A stretch of DNA of 64,000 nt. Source: an uncultured Bacteroidales bacterium. GTDB taxonomy: Bacteria; Bacteroidota; Bacteroidia; Bacteroidales; FEN-979. The DNA is taken from the NCBI GenBank assembly GCA_903945175.1, contig CAJAUM010000100.1, forward strand, positions 70,709 through 134,708, read 5' to 3'. Numbering within the stretch: position 1 is the stretch's first letter; each line of letters begins with the position of its first letter. A model generated the notes under the pieces. The model was not told the origin of the DNA, searched no databases, and saw nothing but the letters and a program-made list of their open reading frames with translations. The translations under genes and the position numbers were made by a program. Of the stretch, positions 40,346 to 49,719 are shown piece by piece.

Positions 40346-42415
40346 ATGCAATTCATTCACCCCCTCTTCCTGATTGCCCTGAGTGCGCTGGCAATCCCGA
40401 TCCTCATCCACCTTTTTAATTTTCGCAGGTTTAAAAAGGTCTACTTCACCAATGTCCGCTTACTGCAGCAGATCGAGCAGGAGACCAAGAAACAATCCCG
40501 GCTGAAACAGCTGCTCATCCTTTTGGCCCGGCTGCTGGCCATTGCCTGCCTGGTACTTGCATTTGCACAACCCTTTATCCCCGATTCCCGGCAACAGAAA
40601 AAAACGACAGGTCAGCGCGCTGTCAGTATCTATATTGACAACTCCTTCTCCATGGAAGCTGTGGCCTCCGAAGGCAAGCTGATAGATTTGGCAAAAAACA
40701 GGGCTCTGGAAATTGTGACGGCCTATGCCCCATCAGATCTCTTTCAGCTGGTAACCAATGATTTCGAAGGAAGAGACCAGCGATTCGTCACCCCCGAAGA
40801 GGTGCGGAAACGCATCGATGAGGTGCAAATCTCCCCATCATCCAGAACCCTGCCCGAGGTGATCAACCGTCAGAATGATATGCTGCCCGAAGCCGCACAA
40901 AGGAACTATGATGCCTATGTGATCTCAGACTTTCAGAAAACAACTTCGCAACTGCTTTCTGCAAAGCCCGATACAAACATCAGCTGGTTTCTGATCCCGC
41001 TCTCTGCCGCAAAAAGAGATAACCTCTTCATCGATTCAGTATATTTCCTGTCACCGGTTCATCAGCCAGGCCAACCAGTCAGGCTGCAGGTGCGCATCCG
41101 CAATGCGTCAGAAGAGACATTCGAAAAAATTCCGGTAAAACTCACCATCAATTCAGTTCAAAAAGCATTGGCCAGTGTGGAAGCCGGGAAAAATTCAACC
41201 AATGAGATCACGCTATCTTATACCGAAAATACTTCGGGGACTCAGTATGGTCTGGTTGAAATTGTTGATTATCCCATTGTGTATGATGATAAGTTCTACT
41301 TTACCTATCCTGTTTTGCCATCCATACCGGTGCTGTCGATCAATGAAACAGGCGAAAACAGATACCTCAGCGCCCTGTTCAGCAGCGATTCATCGGTTCA
41401 CTTCACAAACAATCCTGTTAAGCAGCTTGATTATACAAAACTCGCTTCCAACGCATTGCTCATTCTTAACAGCCCCGAGGAAATTTCATCCGGGCTGGCT
41501 CAGGAGATCACACGTTTTGTGAACTCGGGTGGAAACCTTGTGATTTTTCCACCGGCAGATGGTAAAATTGACTCCTACAACACCCTGCTTGCGCTGTTCA
41601 ACCTCGGCGGATTCGGCTCAATTGATACGGTGAAGCAGCGCATCACCGCCATGAATGTTGAAAGTTCACTGTTCAGCGATGTTTTTGAAAAAAATGCCCA
41701 GGGAAAGGTAAACCTTCCCGAAAACATTGACCTTCCGCTGGTATATAAGCATTTTATCTATAAACAGGACATGCGCAGCACCACCGAGGTGCTCTTCAAA
41801 CTTCAGGACAATCAGCCATTCCTCCTCTCCGCTCCGGTCAAAAAAGGGAGGGTCTACCTTTTTTGTGCCCCGCTGGATGAATCCTGGACCATGTTCCCGA
41901 AACATGCAATCTTCGTTCCTACCCTTTACAAAATGGCCCTGTTAAGCAATTCAGTGCCCCCACTCAGTTATGTGGCCGGAGAAAATTCAAACATCAAAAT
42001 ATCTTCTGATGCTTCACCGGAAACAAATATTTACCGGCTTAAAAAAACGGATGCTGATTTTGAGATTATTCCGGGAATACAGCAATTCGGATCGGCCATA
42101 TCCCTCCTTACCTACGACCAGGTAAAGGATGCCGGCTTTTATAACGTAACAAAGGGAGAAAATCAGATTGCAGGCCTCGCTTTCAATTTCAACAGGAGGG
42201 AATCTGATTTAACATGTTCCAATATATCAGAACTGGATGAACAAATCAAGCGATTGCCTGTCAGGGATATACGGATCATTAGGGAGACGAAGCATTCCAT
42301 TGCCTCCGAAATTCATCAGATAAAACAGGGGAGGCCCCTCTGGAAACTCTTTATTATCTTTGCCTTGATTTTTCTTGCTGCCGAAATTGCCCTGCTCCGC
42401 TTTTTAAAACAATAG
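40346..42415 (+). CDS. BatA-type membrane protein with VWA domain
   Basis: About 689 aa. The N-terminus MQFIHPLFLIALSALAIPIL with IHLFNFRRFKKVYFTNVRLL is the double-transmembrane BatA N-terminal domain. A VWA-like stretch follows (VSIYIDNSFSMEAV, with DxSxS). A long periplasmic region extends to a C-terminal transmembrane helix (PLWKLFIIFALIFLAAEIAL). ATG 40346 is preferred over a TTG at 40340, which lies in the -7 box. BatA-family proteins are linked to aerotolerance. No bat or moxR neighbours. Confidence 0.85.
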   Translation: MQFIHPLFLIALSALAIPILIHLFNFRRFKKVYFTNVRLLQQIEQETKKQSRLKQLLILLARLLAIACLVLAFAQPFIPDSRQQKKTTGQRAVSIYIDNSFSMEAVASEGKLIDLAKNRALEIVTAYAPSDLFQLVTNDFEGRDQRFVTPEEVRKRIDEVQISPSSRTLPEVINRQNDMLPEAAQRNYDAYVISDFQKTTSQLLSAKPDTNISWFLIPLSAAKRDNLFIDSVYFLSPVHQPGQPVRLQVRIRNASEETFEKIPVKLTINSVQKALASVEAGKNSTNEITLSYTENTSGTQYGLVEIVDYPIVYDDKFYFTYPVLPSIPVLSINETGENRYLSALFSSDSSVHFTNNPVKQLDYTKLASNALLILNSPEEISSGLAQEITRFVNSGGNLVIFPPADGKIDSYNTLLALFNLGGFGSIDTVKQRITAMNVESSLFSDVFEKNAQGKVNLPENIDLPLVYKHFIYKQDMRSTTEVLFKLQDNQPFLLSAPVKKGRVYLFCAPLDESWTMFPKHAIFVPTLYKMALLSNSVPPLSYVAGENSNIKISSDASPETNIYRLKKTDADFEIIPGIQQFGSAISLLTYDQVKDAGFYNVTKGENQIAGLAFNFNRRESDLTCSNISELDEQIKRLPVRDIRIIRETKHSIASEIHQIKQGRPLWKLFIIFALIFLAAEIALLRFLKQ

Positions 42416-42427
42416 GTTCAACACTGA

Positions 42428-43669
42428 ATGAGAAAAGATGTCCTGATATATTTTGGGGGTAAAATTATTCCGGCAGCGGTCAATCTGGCCATCATTGTTT
42501 TGGCGGTCCGGTTCCTGGGAAAAGAAGAATACGGGAAATACTCCCTCGTATTTTATGCCACCATGCTGATCAGCACCCTCACCTTCGGGTGGATCCAGCA
42601 GAGCATCCTTCGCTTTCTGAGTGCCTATCCCGGTGATCAGATCCTGGTGATCAACCGTTTCTTCTTCCTCACCGTTGTCAGCGCCCTGGCTGCCGTAATC
42701 ATCGGGTTGACCGTGTGTGTCTTCTATTTTCATCTTTCATGGTCAAATACCATCGTCGTCAGCGCCTATATCTTCCTCTACAATATTTTTCTTTTCCATC
42801 TCACATTAAATCAAACAAACAGGAAATCATTGCGTTACGCCACGCTGGAGGGGACCTACAACCTCGCATTTATCATTTTGTTCCTCCTGCTGATACTGGC
42901 TTTTAATCAGAACCTGTTTATTGTCCTTTTTATCGCCATGTTATCCGGCCTGGTCTTAACCGAATTTTTGCGGATGACGATCCTTCCTGAGGGAAGAGTC
43001 GGACTCGATCACACGCATATATATTTTAATGCCGGGTTCAATAAAACAGTATTCAATTTCGGATTTCCGATAACCATCTGGCTTTTCATCTCCTATCTGT
43101 TCAACATTTCCGACCGCTTTATTATCAAGGAGTTTTCCAGTTATGAACAGGTGGGAACCTATTCGGCCATCAAAGATTTTATCATAAAAATTGCCACCTT
43201 TACAACAATACCCATCCTGCTGGCCTATCATCCGATGATTGTAGAAAAATGGAACAACAACCGGAAACAAGAGGCCATGAAACTGATACGGGAGGGGCTG
43301 AATTACTGCCTGCTGATCGCACTGGCTGTGTTGATCTTTTTTATGTTTTTCCAGAATATCTTTTATACCTACATACTGCACCTGGAGGTAATGCGCCAAC
43401 TTCTTGTATCAGCAACCCTGGTTTTATCTGCATTTTTATGGCAGGCTGCCATGTTGCTGCATAAACCACTTGAATTGCTATTGAAACCCCGGCTGATGCT
43501 CATGGCCATCCTTTGCGCCCTCGGGGTGAATATTGTGGCTAACCTTGTCTTTGTACCCCTGTATGGCTACCCTGCATCTGCTTTGATATCACTGGCTTCA
43601 GTTGTGATCTATATTATCGTTATTTTCGCCTTTTTATTCAGGTTTCACAAACAGGGCCTGCTAAAATAG
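42428..43669 (+). CDS. Polysaccharide flippase (Wzx/MATE-like)
   Basis: A 413-aa protein with about 12 transmembrane helices of the polysaccharide-transport/MOP superfamily. The opening IIPAAVNLAIIVLAVRFLGK, then EEYGKYSLVFYATML, is the usual first-helix pattern. It presumably flips lipid-linked oligosaccharide repeat units across the inner membrane. It is the first gene of the surface-polysaccharide cluster 42.4-49.7 kb, starting 12 bp after the preceding gene. Substrate unknown. Confidence 0.88.
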   Translation: MRKDVLIYFGGKIIPAAVNLAIIVLAVRFLGKEEYGKYSLVFYATMLISTLTFGWIQQSILRFLSAYPGDQILVINRFFFLTVVSALAAVIIGLTVCVFYFHLSWSNTIVVSAYIFLYNIFLFHLTLNQTNRKSLRYATLEGTYNLAFIILFLLLILAFNQNLFIVLFIAMLSGLVLTEFLRMTILPEGRVGLDHTHIYFNAGFNKTVFNFGFPITIWLFISYLFNISDRFIIKEFSSYEQVGTYSAIKDFIIKIATFTTIPILLAYHPMIVEKWNNNRKQEAMKLIREGLNYCLLIALAVLIFFMFFQNIFYTYILHLEVMRQLLVSATLVLSAFLWQAAMLLHKPLELLLKPRLMLMAILCALGVNIVANLVFVPLYGYPASALISLASVVIYIIVIFAFLFRFHKQGLLK

Positions 43670-43674
43670 TCAGC

Positions 43675-44949
43675 ATGAACAAAATCGAATCGTTAATTTA
43701 CCAGGTTGTAAAACGGAATCCCAGGATCAAGAACCTGGTAAGGGATGTTTACCAGGCTCTTTTTTACCTTGTTCCGGTCCCGGCCGAAAGATCAGCATAC
43801 CCTGTTATGGCGAGGGAGGGTTACTTCTTTGGTTTCCATGACAAGAATCCCTGGTCAGCCGACAACAAACACCTGCTTGCCCATGGCTACCATCAACTGG
43901 AGAACAAGCTTCCCAAAGCGGGTGACCGTATTGATATCGGATTTTTCTCAGGAGATAATTTCTCGGAATTCCAGAAAATAAGCGCTACCTCGTGTTTCAA
44001 CTGGCAGCAGGGCAGCATGCTGCAATGGCTTGGCAAATCAGACACATTTGTCTTCAATGATATGGGCGGGGATGAAAATTGTGCAAGAGTCTATGATACC
44101 CGCGGAAAGGAACTTGCACTTCTGCCGCATGCGATCGCAGCAACAAGTGCGGGCGGAGACAAGGCATTATCCTATAATTTTGCCCGTTTACAGCGGCACT
44201 TCGATGGCTATGGATATGTGCATGGCGCTGATCCTGAGTTGGATTCAGAGGCGCCTTCAGCACACGGAATAAGCCTGATCGACATACATTCAAACATTGT
44301 CACCAGGCTATTCTCTGTGAAGGATATCGCCTCTTTTCAGCCGGAAAAAAGCATGAAGGGGGCTAAACATTTTTTGACACACTGCCTCTTCTCCCCCTCC
44401 GGACAGCGGTTCATCTTCCTTCACCGCTGGATCAGGAACGACAACTTCACCTATACCCGCATGCTTTCGAGTGATTTATACGGCAACAGGTTACACCTTT
44501 TTCCAACGGGAGATATGGTATCGCATATTGCATGGAGAGACGACAATCATGTGCTTGCCTACAGCCGCTCAAAGGAGAACAAAGATGGATATATCCTTTT
44601 CACAGATATGGGTGAAGAGCACAATATGATCGGTATCAAAGACTTCTCTTCTGACGGGCATCCGTCGTTCCCTGAAAATATTCGGGATTGGTTTATCACC
44701 GACACTTACCCCGACAGGTTTCGGCAGAGTTATCTCATTCTCTATCACTTACTGAAAGAAGAACGGTTCAATCTCGGCCAATTCAGGCAACCCATCAGCT
44801 ACAAAGAGGCCATCCGTTGTGATCTCCATCCACGATGGAACCACGATGGAACCATGATCTGCTTTGATTCCGCCCATACGGGGAAACGCGCACTGTGCAC
44901 GATGAACATAGGCCATGCCATACAGACCGGTCAAATCAAATCTACCTGA
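43675..44949 (+). CDS. Beta-propeller-like protein of unknown function in glycan cluster
   Basis: A 424-aa protein without signal peptide. Residues ~45-415 show repeating beta-type blocks such as YFFGFHDKNPWSADNKHLLA, GSMLQWLGKSDTFVFNDMGG, HCLFSPSGQRFIFLHRW and CDLHPRWNHDGTMICFDSAH, suggesting a six- or seven-bladed propeller like TolB or oligogalacturonate lyase. The paired NDMGG and DMGEEHN motifs, and His/Asp-rich segments, could bind a metal or sugar. No characterised function known to me. The spacing of 5 bp from the flippase and 3 bp to the next GT2 ties it to polysaccharide synthesis. Confidence 0.8.
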   Translation: MNKIESLIYQVVKRNPRIKNLVRDVYQALFYLVPVPAERSAYPVMAREGYFFGFHDKNPWSADNKHLLAHGYHQLENKLPKAGDRIDIGFFSGDNFSEFQKISATSCFNWQQGSMLQWLGKSDTFVFNDMGGDENCARVYDTRGKELALLPHAIAATSAGGDKALSYNFARLQRHFDGYGYVHGADPELDSEAPSAHGISLIDIHSNIVTRLFSVKDIASFQPEKSMKGAKHFLTHCLFSPSGQRFIFLHRWIRNDNFTYTRMLSSDLYGNRLHLFPTGDMVSHIAWRDDNHVLAYSRSKENKDGYILFTDMGEEHNMIGIKDFSSDGHPSFPENIRDWFITDTYPDRFRQSYLILYHLLKEERFNLGQFRQPISYKEAIRCDLHPRWNHDGTMICFDSAHTGKRALCTMNIGHAIQTGQIKST

Positions 44950-44952
44950 AAA

Positions 44953-45798
44953 ATGAATCAAGCAGAAATCCTGATCATCGCCGTTATTTACAACACCTAC
45001 CCCGAAACGCTTCGCTATTTGGAGAGCTTGAAATCAGCCGGTGCAGATGACCTCTCACTGATCCTTGCTGACAACAGCAACATGACCAAACCTGCCGGTT
45101 TTGATGAAAAAATAAAAGATTATCCATTTCTTCACTACTTCGCAACCGGAAAAAATCTCGGTTACTTTGGGGGTGCCGGTATGGGATTGAAGTTCTACCT
45201 GGACCAACATCAAAAATACCCGGCATGGATCCTGGTGACCAACGTCGATATCGTTTTTACCCCGACCTTTTTCACACAGCTAAAAAGCAAAATAAACCTT
45301 GATAAACTTGCGGTGATCGCTCCTGCCATCATCTCGAACAAGTGGAATACCGATTACAATCCGAAAATTATCGAACGTTACTCCAGGTCAAGGATACAAT
45401 TTTATCAGTTCCTATATTCCAGTTTTCTCTTGCACAACCTGTTTCTGATTGCAGCCTATTCGAAAAAGTGGTTGTCGGGGAAACGAAACAAAAAAACCAT
45501 CGATGGAACAACAAAAAACAATGTTCCATCCAAAATTTATGGCGCCCATGGCTCCTGCCTCGTTTTCCATCGCAATTATTTCCTTCAGGGAGGAAATCTC
45601 GACCTGCCAAACTTCCTGTTTGGCGAGGAGATCCATGTGGCTGAGGCGGCCCGCAAATCAGGACTGGAAGTTGTGTATGACCCAGACCTGGTGATCTATG
45701 ATTATGAACATGCCTCAACAGGTTTTTTTGTCACTCCGCGCATTAACCGGTATTACAGTGAGTCGAACAATGTAATTTTTCAACGTTACTACACATAA
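44953..45798 (+). CDS. Family 2 glycosyltransferase
   Basis: A 281-aa GT2 enzyme. The N-terminal sugar-nucleotide site IIAVIYNTYPETLRYLESLK near 8-27, LILADNSN near 37, and WILVTNVDIVF (DxD-like acidic motif) near 92-102 are typical of rhamnosyltransferase-like GT-A proteins. Acceptor and donor cannot be told. It starts 3 bp after the propeller gene. Confidence 0.9.
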   Translation: MNQAEILIIAVIYNTYPETLRYLESLKSAGADDLSLILADNSNMTKPAGFDEKIKDYPFLHYFATGKNLGYFGGAGMGLKFYLDQHQKYPAWILVTNVDIVFTPTFFTQLKSKINLDKLAVIAPAIISNKWNTDYNPKIIERYSRSRIQFYQFLYSSFLLHNLFLIAAYSKKWLSGKRNKKTIDGTTKNNVPSKIYGAHGSCLVFHRNYFLQGGNLDLPNFLFGEEIHVAEAARKSGLEVVYDPDLVIYDYEHASTGFFVTPRINRYYSESNNVIFQRYYT

Positions 45799-45819
45799 AA
45801 TCAACCATCTCGAATAATC

Positions 45820-47406
45820 ATGCAGATTGACAAGATGAGCATAAAAGAGAGCGCACAACCAGAAAATAACTCCGGATTCATTTTTACGGTCCTTATTTCT
45901 TATGTTGCTCTTTTACTGACCGGTATCCTATTGCATCCGATGTGGCGGGATGAAATACATTTCTGGTCCATTTCGGGCGCAAGTTCCGGCTTGGGCGACC
46001 TGTTGCAGCGGAAGGAATGGGACGGACATCCTGATTTGTGGTACATCCTGGTTTATGCGGTGAGAAGCCTGTTTGACAACCCTGTTGCCATGCAGCTGAT
46101 GCACGCAGGGATTGCCTTGACCACTGTTTTCCTGATTCTTAAATACGCCCCGTTTCCAAAAGTACAGCGGGCACTTCTCGTTTTCGGTTACTTTTTCCTG
46201 TTTGAATATGCCATGATCAGTCGCAACTATGCGATCGGCATCCTGCTGATCACCCTGATACTTGTTTTGTATCCGCAACGAACCCGGTATATTTTTCTCA
46301 TCGCACTGATCATGTTCCTCCTCGTGCAAACCAACATGTTCAGCATAATATTATGCATGGCTTTCCTGCTGACATGGGGATTTGAGTTCATTTTTTCAAA
46401 GACATTCAGGACTGAATTACTCAGAAAAAAGGCAACAGTGGCCATCAGCATCATCCTGGTCCTCGCCGGAATAGTCTATTCACTTCAAACTGTCATACCC
46501 CCGCCCGCACCCAATCCATCAGGCGTGATGGATTTTTCGCTTTCACAACTAACGCTGCAGGAGCTGATCCGTTCTGTTGCTACCGTATGGAAAGCATGGG
46601 TGCCTGTTCCGGAGTTGACTTCACAGTTCTGGAATACCAACATGGTGGGATCTGATGTAATCGAGGCCATCCTGGCTTTGATCATGCTGTTTGCGGCAGC
46701 GCTGCTTTTCATAAAACGACCCGTGGTGCTATTCCTTTATACCATCGGCATGGCGGGCATCATTGGCTTTATTTTCATCATTTTCTACGGATACCTCAGG
46801 CATCACGGCCACCTCTTTCTACTGCTGGTCATTTGCTTATGGCTCAAGGAGTTTTACCAGGAGCAGCAACTTGATTCACACCCATATTTCCCCGAAAAGA
46901 TCTATCAATGGATGAAGCGAAACTCCGCGCATCTCGTTACATTTCTTCTGTTAATCCACGTGCTCGCTGGAATGTATGCATTTGCAATCCAAATAGTTAC
47001 TCCTTTTTCGGCTGGAAAAGAGACAGCCCGGTATATCCGGCAGGAAAAACTGGACAGGTACCTTATGGCGGGCGACCGGGATATTTCGCTGGAGACAGTT
47101 ACCAGCTATTTGGATCAGGAGGCATTTTACTTTGGCCGGAAAAGCTTCAGCCGATATTTAAACTACAATCCAAATCTGCGACACAGGCCTGATGAATCTG
47201 CCATAATGATGATGGCCGATAGTTTAATGCGGGTAAATGGCGATACGATCCTCCTGGTGATGAACAGCCCTTTAACAGAAGCGCGATGGGTGAACCTGAA
47301 AAGACTTCAGTCATTTGAACAGAGCATTGTCGCTGACGAAGTCTATTACCTTTATTTACTGTCACCTCATCCGCAACTATATAAATCACCTGAGGAGATA
47401 AAATAG
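45820..47406 (+). CDS. GT-C-type membrane glycosyltransferase or related protein
   Basis: A 528-aa protein with about 11 transmembrane helices. The first periplasmic loop contains MWRDEIHFWSISGAS and KEWDGHPDLWYILVYAVRSL, with the D/E-rich motif of GT-C enzymes using polyprenyl-phosphate sugars. A C-terminal soluble domain follows. This pattern occurs in many polysaccharide loci without exact assignment. Sits between two GT2 genes. Confidence 0.8.
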   Translation: MQIDKMSIKESAQPENNSGFIFTVLISYVALLLTGILLHPMWRDEIHFWSISGASSGLGDLLQRKEWDGHPDLWYILVYAVRSLFDNPVAMQLMHAGIALTTVFLILKYAPFPKVQRALLVFGYFFLFEYAMISRNYAIGILLITLILVLYPQRTRYIFLIALIMFLLVQTNMFSIILCMAFLLTWGFEFIFSKTFRTELLRKKATVAISIILVLAGIVYSLQTVIPPPAPNPSGVMDFSLSQLTLQELIRSVATVWKAWVPVPELTSQFWNTNMVGSDVIEAILALIMLFAAALLFIKRPVVLFLYTIGMAGIIGFIFIIFYGYLRHHGHLFLLLVICLWLKEFYQEQQLDSHPYFPEKIYQWMKRNSAHLVTFLLLIHVLAGMYAFAIQIVTPFSAGKETARYIRQEKLDRYLMAGDRDISLETVTSYLDQEAFYFGRKSFSRYLNYNPNLRHRPDESAIMMMADSLMRVNGDTILLVMNSPLTEARWVNLKRLQSFEQSIVADEVYYLYLLSPHPQLYKSPEEIK

Positions 47407-47415
47407 GCAAAAACG

Positions 47416-48441
47416 ATGCATCCATTTGTAAGCGTTATTATTCCATGTTATAATGAGGAGCGGTACATGCGTTCCCTGCTTGACAATATTCTGCTCCAGG
47501 ATTACCCGAAGGAGAAGATGGAGATTTTTCTTATTGATGGCATGAGCCAGGACCGCACAAAGGAGATCATCGCAGCGTACCATCAACGACATCCATTTAT
47601 TCAACTTTTGCTCAATGAGAAACGTTATGTGCCATTTGCCCTGAACCAGGCTATTAAAAAGTCGAGGGGGGAGGTAATTATCAGGATGGATGCCCATTCC
47701 ATCTACCCTTATGATTATATCAGTGTGCTGGTCAAACACCTTTTTGAACTTGAAGCAGATAATGTAGGTGGATTATGGATCACAAAACCAGCTGCGGATA
47801 CGCCAAAAGCAAATGCCATTGCCGTGGCATCCTCCTCGGCTTTTGGCGTGGGAGATTCACTTTACAGGCTGGGGGTTAAAGAGATCCGTAAAGTGGATAC
47901 GGTCCCTTTCGGTTGTTTCCGAAAATCGCTCTTCGACAGGATTGGATTGTTTGACGAGGAGCTGCTTCGCAACCAGGACGATGAATTTAATGCAAGGATC
48001 ATCGAAAACGGTGGTTCAATCTATTTGATTCCGGATGTTGCCATTACCTACTTTGCCCGTCCCGATATCTCATCGTTACTCAAAATGTTTTATCAGTATG
48101 CCTATTTCAAACCCCTGGTGAACCGAAAATTAAAAAAACCGGCAACCATCCGCCAGTTTGTCCCCCCGTTGTTTGTCCTGTTTTTACTTTTTGGATGGGC
48201 GTCAGTCTTCATTCACCCATCCTTCATCTTCATTTATATCTGTGGTGCAGGTTTATACCTGGGTATCAACATCCTTTTTACCATTAAAAGCGCATGGGAA
48301 CACAGGAACGGATCCCTGCTCCTATACCTTCCCTGGATCTTTTTCATGCAGCATCTGGTGTATGGAATTGGATATCTCGCCGGGATCATTAACTTTGTTT
48401 TGATTCAAAAGTCGCAGACCGTCATCATGGCATCACGCTAA
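47416..48441 (+). CDS. Family 2 glycosyltransferase with membrane tail
   Basis: A 341-aa protein. FVSVIIPCYNEERYMRSLLD near 4-23, IFLIDGMSQDRT near 37 and IIRMDAHSIYPYDYI (D-x-H acidic motif) near 92-106 are the GT-A core. NQDDEFNARI near 188 is the conserved ED-type motif. Three C-terminal transmembrane helices follow, the layout of ExoA-like succinoglycan transferases. The reading frame starts ten bases after the GT-C gene. Confidence 0.9.
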   Translation: MHPFVSVIIPCYNEERYMRSLLDNILLQDYPKEKMEIFLIDGMSQDRTKEIIAAYHQRHPFIQLLLNEKRYVPFALNQAIKKSRGEVIIRMDAHSIYPYDYISVLVKHLFELEADNVGGLWITKPAADTPKANAIAVASSSAFGVGDSLYRLGVKEIRKVDTVPFGCFRKSLFDRIGLFDEELLRNQDDEFNARIIENGGSIYLIPDVAITYFARPDISSLLKMFYQYAYFKPLVNRKLKKPATIRQFVPPLFVLFLLFGWASVFIHPSFIFIYICGAGLYLGINILFTIKSAWEHRNGSLLLYLPWIFFMQHLVYGIGYLAGIINFVLIQKSQTVIMASR

Positions 48442-48456
48442 TTTATATTCAACTAC

Positions 48457-49719
48457 ATGCGACAACGCATTCACCAGAAAATATTCCTGATAACCTGCCT
48501 CCTGCTGGCTTTTTTCCTTCCGGTCTTTCCGAGACTCCTTCCGTCAATCATCGTCATCATGGCAGCCAATTGGCTGACCAGCGGAATATACCTGAAAACC
48601 GTTCCGCAAATTTTTAAACAAAGGTGGCGCCTCCTCACTTTGTCGTTCGCCTCCCTCTATCTTTTTTATGTGGTTGGGATGTTGTATTCCACCGATTTTG
48701 CTTATGGCTGGTTTGACCTTGAGGTCAAATTATCGCTTTTGGCATTCCCGGTTATTTTTGGTTTAAGCGACCTGCGCATATTCAATTATGAAAGGACCAG
48801 ACTCCTGTTCGGATCTTTTCTGGCCGGCTGTTTTGCAGGATCCCTTATTTTGCTTTTTCATGCCGTGATAGCCAACGAAAGATGGGGGGTGCCGGATGCA
48901 TTTTATTACACCAACCTCTCCTGGTATATTCACCCGAGTTATCTCGCCATGTATTATACATTTGGAATCGGGATTGCACTTGCCAGTATGGCCGGTGATT
49001 TTACCAGCCAACCTGTGTACAAGACGATCATCCTCTCTGTGATCATGCTGTACCTTGAAGGTTTTTTATTTCTTCTGAGTTCAAAAGCAGGACTGATGAT
49101 GCTGATCATTACCCAGGTGCTGTTCGTTTTGTTGTTAATATATCAAAAGGTTGGTCTGACCCGGATCGTGCTGGTTTCAGCCATTATGGCCATCGCATTT
49201 TTCGGATTTTCCAGGACTTTTCCCTATGCGTTTACCAGAATCTCGAAGGCTGATTCCATGATCACCTCAGCTCATTCCGTGAAATCGAATCCCAACGACG
49301 GAACGGTGGCACGCATGGAAATCTGGAAAGTATCGATCGGGCTGATTCGTCAAAATTTTTTATTTGGCGTTGGCACAGGAGACGTGAAGGATGTTTTATT
49401 GGAGGCTTATAAAACGCAGCATCTGAATCCCCTTTATAAGAAAAAACTGAATGCACACAATCAATACCTTCAAACATGGATTGCTCTTGGGATTTTCGGT
49501 TTTCATCTCCTGATTCTTTTGTTTTTGACACCGGCCCTCCGTGCGCTGAAGAAAGGAGATTACCTCTATTTTTTATTTATTACGATCTTTGCTGTCAATA
49601 TCATGTTCGAATCCATGCTTGAAGGACAGGCAGGCGTCGTTTTCTATGCATTTTTCAATGCGTTCCTGTTTTCGAAATGTTTCGGGTCTCCCCTAATCCC
49701 TGACGCATCTCACAGATAG
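48457..49719 (+). CDS. O-antigen ligase/polymerase (Wzy or WaaL type)
   Basis: A 420-aa protein with about 11 membrane helices. The conserved periplasmic loop is around GVGTGDVKDVLLEAYKTQHL, then AHNQYLQTWIALGIFGFHLL with the catalytic His (HNQYL) of the family. It probably polymerises or ligates repeat units made by the upstream genes. The 3' end overlaps the opposite gene at 49693 by 27 bp. Ligase versus polymerase cannot be told from sequence. Confidence 0.88.
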   Translation: MRQRIHQKIFLITCLLLAFFLPVFPRLLPSIIVIMAANWLTSGIYLKTVPQIFKQRWRLLTLSFASLYLFYVVGMLYSTDFAYGWFDLEVKLSLLAFPVIFGLSDLRIFNYERTRLLFGSFLAGCFAGSLILLFHAVIANERWGVPDAFYYTNLSWYIHPSYLAMYYTFGIGIALASMAGDFTSQPVYKTIILSVIMLYLEGFLFLLSSKAGLMMLIITQVLFVLLLIYQKVGLTRIVLVSAIMAIAFFGFSRTFPYAFTRISKADSMITSAHSVKSNPNDGTVARMEIWKVSIGLIRQNFLFGVGTGDVKDVLLEAYKTQHLNPLYKKKLNAHNQYLQTWIALGIFGFHLLILLFLTPALRALKKGDYLYFLFITIFAVNIMFESMLEGQAGVVFYAFFNAFLFSKCFGSPLIPDASHR

